From Priapulus caudatus (lineage: Eukaryota; Priapulida; Priapulimorpha; Priapulimorphida; Priapulidae), in contig NW_014578365.1 of the NCBI RefSeq assembly GCF_000485595.1, forward strand, positions 104,453 through 153,869: a stretch of DNA of 49,417 bases, written 5' to 3'. A program made the translations under genes and the position numbers. Below are positions 20,781 through 49,417 of this stretch, in pieces (position 1 is the first letter of the stretch; every line of letters starts with the position of its first letter). The notes beneath the pieces were generated by a model. That model saw only the letters and a list, made by a program, of their open reading frames with translations. It was not told the DNA's origin and made no database searches.

Positions 20781-20862
20781 CTCATGGCTGCCCTACCTGG
20801 CCGGCCCCTCATGGCTGCCCTACCTGGCCGGCCCCTCATGGCTGCCCTCGTGGCCGGCCCCT
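20781..20862. repeat. 27-bp x 3 minisatellite in RANBP1 intron 1
   Basis: Three tandem copies of a unit starting CTCATGGCTGCCCTACCTGG, spaced 27 bp, the third truncated. No function apparent. Confidence 0.85.
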
Positions 20863-21496
20863 CGTGTGCCATCACCATAAATTCCTCAATGTCGTGTTTA
20901 CGTATTCCGCTATACCAATTAACGCGTCGTAAAAAATTAAGTTTCATAGATAGACCTTCGTTAGAGGTATGTTTGCTTTGGTAAGTTCCACTTACCGTGG
21001 TGATCCTAAAATTCTGGATCCTAAACTGAAAGCAACATTTGACATGCCCCAAGCCGAAGTAAATCAACATCACGATTTGAACAATCATGAATATACACGC
21101 GACCAGTTTCACTTGTAGAGCTAGAACCACTAGAACTGATAAAGAAATGATTACTGAAACAGATGCTGTTGTTTGCTGGTGATTTGGTTAATTTTCACTG
21201 ATGTTTTAATTATCACAATTGAATGTTATTGAAATGATAGTGTATGTAGATAAGAAAGTTGAAATGTGTAATTGGTTGCAAAGGTTCATTCTCACTTATT
21301 GAAATAAATCACGTTTGATTATCCCACTCTTGCATGATTATACGAAAACAAATAAACTTGCATGAAGTCATTGTCAAGCCTGCATTTCCACTGCAATTGT
21401 TTTGATTTATTCCAAAATTTGATAACACCACTAAGATTCCTTCTATCGCCATGTTGCAGAAATTGTTGATTAAAATGCTATAGCAATCCCTGTCGG

Positions 21497-22067
21497 CAGG
21501 GCTCGAATTAAGCGACGAGAAGGGCAAGGCAATTTTTTTAGGGCATGTGAGAAATCGCCTTGAATTTTCTCTAAAATAGAAAGGCACCAAGGCAACTCTC
21601 AAAATTTGAGAAGGGCACCAAGGCACTTTTGTAAAATAAAGGGAAACTCATAACAAATTAGTACATCAACATCGTCTTGCTTTTAATGTACAAAACAATA
21701 TGCCCCCATGTAAGCTTACACCGTAACACTGACCCCCGTACCCACCTCTGCTAATGGAAGTACAGTAACAAGAAATTTTACATGCCCGCTATCAGGAGCA
21801 AATAATTATCCGATGCTGTTATTATTCCCTCCTGCGACTATCGGTTTTTAGCTCATCATTGCAACTACAGCACGCACGCGCACATGTTATGTTGATTCGA
21901 CTAAAAACAAAACTAGGGCAGTAGATTAAAGGGCACCGACGGCAATTACACAAAAGGGCAAGGCAGGTGACTGCCGTCGGTCGGGTTGGATTTTCAGGGG
22001 CAGTACGGCGATTGATAGGGGCACCGACGGCAATTGCCGTCGGTGCCGTCGGTTAATTCGAGCCCTG
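21497..22067. mobile_element. Complete 571-bp non-autonomous hAT-like element
   Basis: Terminal inverted repeats CAGGGCTCGAATTAA (left) and TTAATTCGAGCCCTG (right), extending into a partly matching CGACG. An exact 8-bp target duplication CCTGTCGG lies at 21489-21496 and 22068-22075. CAGGG-type ends plus an 8-bp duplication are the hAT superfamily signature. The interior has GGCACCAAGGCA-type repeats and a GCACCGACGGCAATTGCCGT palindrome but no transposase. It sits in RANBP1 intron 1. Confidence 0.92.
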
Positions 22068-22075
22068 CCTGTCGG

Positions 22076-23059
22076 AATGTTCCACTTACAGTATGACGAA
22101 CTCACAAGGTTTATGATCGTAGATCTCTAAACTAGGACACCATTGCGTTTAGTACGCGAACAACACCGCGAACAAACCCGATATATTTAAACTCTTCCCC
22201 ACCTCATTGAACATGTGGCACAAAGAAATAAACATATTAACCTCTTGAGTTTATATTTAATAGCAGCATGTGTCCGTGATCGTGTTAGTATCCTCATTAA
22301 TAAAACATCAGCATCTTGACATTTTGTTTAAAATAGGGCTCGACTAACGACAGTACAATTTGATAGGCACATGATACTGTGATGAATTTAGGATCAGGCT
22401 CTGGGGACATCGTAACGATGAGGATGTATGGTGGGAACTCTGGTCCGAATATAGCTCCAAGAAACGGTCTTGCTAGGGTTAGAAAACTGTTTCAAACATT
22501 GGCTGCAGCTAAACACGTAGTTGTCTTATTTGCCAAGTATCGCCAAAGAACACTTCACGTGGTATACCAAATGAATCAGCATACATCCACCTTCTTGTAA
22601 CCATCAGTGCGCTACGATGCGCTGGGTACTTACGGGGCTACAGCGACTTTTTGAGACGAATGCAACCAAATTTATGAATTCGCGCCACCATGTTATATCA
22701 TTCCACGTCTGAGCCATGTAGGACTAGACCGAGTGCATACTACCACTAGATTGTCTATCTTTCGACCGTTTACCATTTAATTCTCTCAGTGTCTCACAAC
22801 TGGCTGTGATTGGAAGACAAAGTGTCAATCCTCGGTGCGCCTCGGCATCATGGCCGCATCACGTCTAGTCAGCTTAGGGCATACCGTAGTGTTCCCTAAT
22901 CACGTAAGCTACTGAAAAACCACGGCACTTGTCTACGTCACTAGAAATACTAAGTAACTAATTTTACCCCAATGATGACACCATTTTTCTCCATAATTAA
23001 ATTTAAAGCCCTGTCACAGTGTCAGTGTCACTTAGTTCTGGAGGAAATGTGGCACAGGT
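22076..23059. other. Non-coding part of RANBP1 intron 1
   Basis: No conserved protein, RNA or repeat structure recognised. Confidence 0.5.
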
Positions 23060-23067
23060 GGACTATG

Positions 23068-23327
23068 GGCCCAAGGATAGAGAACATGGGTCCCAATAAA
23101 ACCAATGTGCCTAACCCTAACCCTAATTCTAACCCTGGCCCTAACGGCCCAAGGATAGAGAACATGGGTCCCAATAAAACCAATGTGCCTAACCCTAACA
23201 ATAACCCTAACCATAACCCTAACCTATTAATAGTATTATATTGATATATTAATTTATTATTATATTTATATTGATGTAAATGACAGACATTGGTTTTATT
23301 GGGACCCATGTTCTCTATCCTTGAACC
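23068..23327. mobile_element. 260-bp TIR element with telomere-like interior
   Basis: The left end (GG)CCCAAGGATAGAGAACATG and the right end, inverted, (GG)TTCAAGGATAGAGAACATG share about 36 bp, continuing through GGTCCCAATAAAACCAATG. A target duplication GGACTATG (8 bp, or 9 with the next G) lies at 23060-23067 and 23328-23335. The left arm is itself duplicated in tandem (second copy about 23149-23188), and each copy is followed by CCTAAC-type telomere-like repeats. No coding capacity. Confidence 0.85.
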
Positions 23328-23849
23328 GGACTATGGACAGTGGAGGTGGCGTAGTTTAGTAGATAGGTTGAAGATAAGGTTTTGTGTATGATAAACATGA
23401 AATTCGTTGCCAGACAATGCGCTAAGACGGATTCTAGTGGAACGAACTATAGAGCAGGCGAATGAACAAGAAACGCAGTGATGCTAGATTTCATTGGATA
23501 CTTTGATACTCTTCACATTAACAGAGTACAAAATATGCAAAAAGCCTACATGATGAAAATTCAAAAACGTTGGTTTATATAGTAACGAAATATTACCTTA
23601 TCATCAGCCATGATTACCAAGATATTAACCGATAATATAATAAGATATCAAACACCTTTCCCGGCAGAAACAGAGTTGGTGGTGAACTTTGACCTAAGTG
23701 GTGTTGCTCACTTGTCAATGACGTCATGAAAATAGTTCGATGGTGTGTTCTTATAAGAAAGCATTAAAACATTGTGTGTGCATATTTACTTAGACAGTAC
23801 GTTTAAAAAACGTTAGAAGCTACATTTATGGTTGTATGCTTTTACTTAC

Positions 23850-23876
23850 ATTTGCAAATAACCCCTTAGTCATCAT
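23850..23876 (-). CDS. RANBP1: Possible RANBP1 exon 1 (low confidence)
   Basis: ATGATGACTAAGGGG... encodes MMTKGLFAN and ends at a strong GTAAGT donor in phase 0, the phase required by exon 2. It lies head to head with CLTC. Against it, an ATG 37 bases upstream (AAGATGGCAGCC, encoding MAAAG like human RANBP1 MAAAK) opens a 13-codon frame ending in a TGA that overlaps the second ATG. That ATG does not reach the donor in the right phase. A different or additional first exon is possible. Confidence 0.35.
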
Positions 23877-24005
23877 AGAACTATTTTCCCTCCCTCTGAC
23901 CCGGCGGCTGCCATCTTGAAAAACTGCATATGTGGCTACTCTGAAAGATTTGCAAAGATTTGTTACATGTAAAAGACTGGACGACAGGGACGTCGAGGCA
24001 GAACC
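23877..24005. promoter_or_regulatory. Likely RANBP1/CLTC head-to-head promoter core
   Basis: Short gap between the minus-strand candidate RANBP1 exon and the CLTC start codon. It contains CAAGATGGCAGCCGC on the minus strand (23904-23918), a match to the YY1-type element often found just downstream of transcription starts. No TATA box is obvious. Confidence 0.45.
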
Positions 24006-48695
<24,690 letters not shown>

Positions 48696-48744
48696 TGAGT
48701 AGCTAGTGTCACGGCACGGCACAGGCATAGCGGCTGCATCCTCG

Positions 48745-49010
48745 ACTGTCTGTGTAGCTGGACTGTCTGTGTAGCTGGACTGTCTGTGTAGCTGGACTGT
48801 CTGTGTAGCTGGACTGTCTGTGTAGCTGGACTGTCTGTGTAGCTGGACTGTCTGTGTAGCTGGACTGTCTGTGTAGCTGGACTGTCTGTGTAGCTGGACT
48901 GTCGGTGTAGCTGGACTGTCTGTGTAGCTGGACTGTCTGTGTAGCTGGACTGTCTGTGTAGCTGGACTGTCTGTGTAGCTGGAGTCTGCTGGACTGTCTG
49001 TGTAGCTGTG
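48745..49010. repeat. 17-bp minisatellite in CLTC intron 3
   Basis: About fifteen copies of TGTGTAGCTGGACTGTC, nearly perfect. The equivalent place in copy A (about 47340-47390) has about two. Confidence 0.93.
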
Positions 49011-49201
49011 CTGTGCCATTAGTGTATGCACAATCACAATCATGAACAAGATAGATGTCTGTGTTCACCTTCCCACAGAGCTGTTTTGCTGATGCTAGGC
49101 TGAGAGAAATTCGATTCTAGCTGTGTAGCATTGCAGCTGCAGCGTTGTCAGTGCGACTGATGGGATGTGAACATGTGCGTGTGCGTGTGTGTGGAGAGGG
49201 A

Positions 49202-49202
49202 N
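49202..49202. other. Assembly gap (single N)
   Basis: The N separates the exon 3 downstream intron from a MITE fragment. Confidence 1.
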
Positions 49203-49355
49203 TTGGTCAAATCAGAAATTTTTTTCGGGGGTGCATGCCCCCGGACTCCCCTAGCAGGGCTTCGCGCCTTCGCCGCTCGCCCTACCGTCCATGCCGGAAA
49301 AACAGTTACCTGCTATTCATTGTCAAATTACCTGCTTGGTCAAAAGTTAACAAGA
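49203..49355. mobile_element. Partial MITE with GCATGCCCCCGG core
   Basis: Contains GGGGGTGCATGCCCCCGGAC followed by TCCCCTAG, and a right end AAGAACCCTGCA that resembles the right end of the element at 25432-25739. The left end is lost at the N. Non-coding. Confidence 0.65.
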
Positions 49356-49377
49356 ACCCTGCACTATAAGTCTCCCT

Positions 49378-49417
49378 GACTCTGTCGCTCTCGCTCTCGC
49401 TCTCGCTCTCTCTCTCT
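49378..49417. repeat. (CTCTCG)n/(CT)n tract at window end
   Basis: CTCTCG hexamer repeats passing into (CT)n at the edge. Confidence 0.9.

Overview
This is a eukaryotic (animal) nuclear window with five conserved single-copy genes, all recognisable by protein similarity and mostly split by GT-AG introns: EXOSC8 (-), MED31 (-), INTS2 (+), RANBP1 (-) and the first three coding exons of the clathrin heavy chain gene CLTC (+). Long AT-rich introns, many minisatellites, MITE-like transposons, a LINE scrap and TTAGGG-type repeats point to a non-arthropod marine-type invertebrate. I cannot name the species from sequence alone.

Layout. 1-2399 is AT-rich and geneless. 2400-3236 is an intronless EXOSC8 (exosome cap). 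MED31 (Mediator, four exons) lies 283 bp upstream of it on the same strand, separated by a 16-bp minisatellite. MED31 and INTS2 are head to head, 410 bp apart, with a complete 122-bp MITE carrying telomere-like TTAGGG repeats in the shared promoter. INTS2 (Integrator backbone) runs from 5369 to 17853 in 18 exons, all joining in frame to give 1150 residues. RANBP1 (Ran-binding, nuclear transport) converges on it from the minus strand (18803-20704, plus a possible first exon near 23.86 kb). RANBP1 and CLTC look head to head around 23.9-24.0 kb. CLTC exon 1 is at 24006, exon 2 at 45384 and exon 3 at 48510; the rest of CLTC lies beyond the window.

The most unusual signal is that introns are filled with tandem repeats whose unit is a copy of the adjacent splice site. 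In INTS2 intron 9 about eleven ~79-90-bp units each carry the 3' splice acceptor plus the first ~29 nt of exon 10. In CLTC intron 2 every unit carries the acceptor region plus the first 13 nt of exon 3. In INTS2 intron 15 a ~32-bp repeat multiplies a CAG/GTAAG donor-like motif. Two different TIR elements with 8-9-bp target duplications enclose telomere-like repeats.

Assembly quality is uneven. CLTC intron 1 holds repeated ~1-kb modules (called A, Z, Y, X, W here) in two clean copies plus a third copy (about 37.8-44.4 kb) full of single-base indels, which looks like unpolished long-read gap filling. CLTC exon 3 is present twice (an indel-laden copy at 47064 and a clean one at 48510) around a 1-N gap, almost certainly the same locus assembled twice. 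Intron lengths and repeat copy numbers there should not be taken literally.
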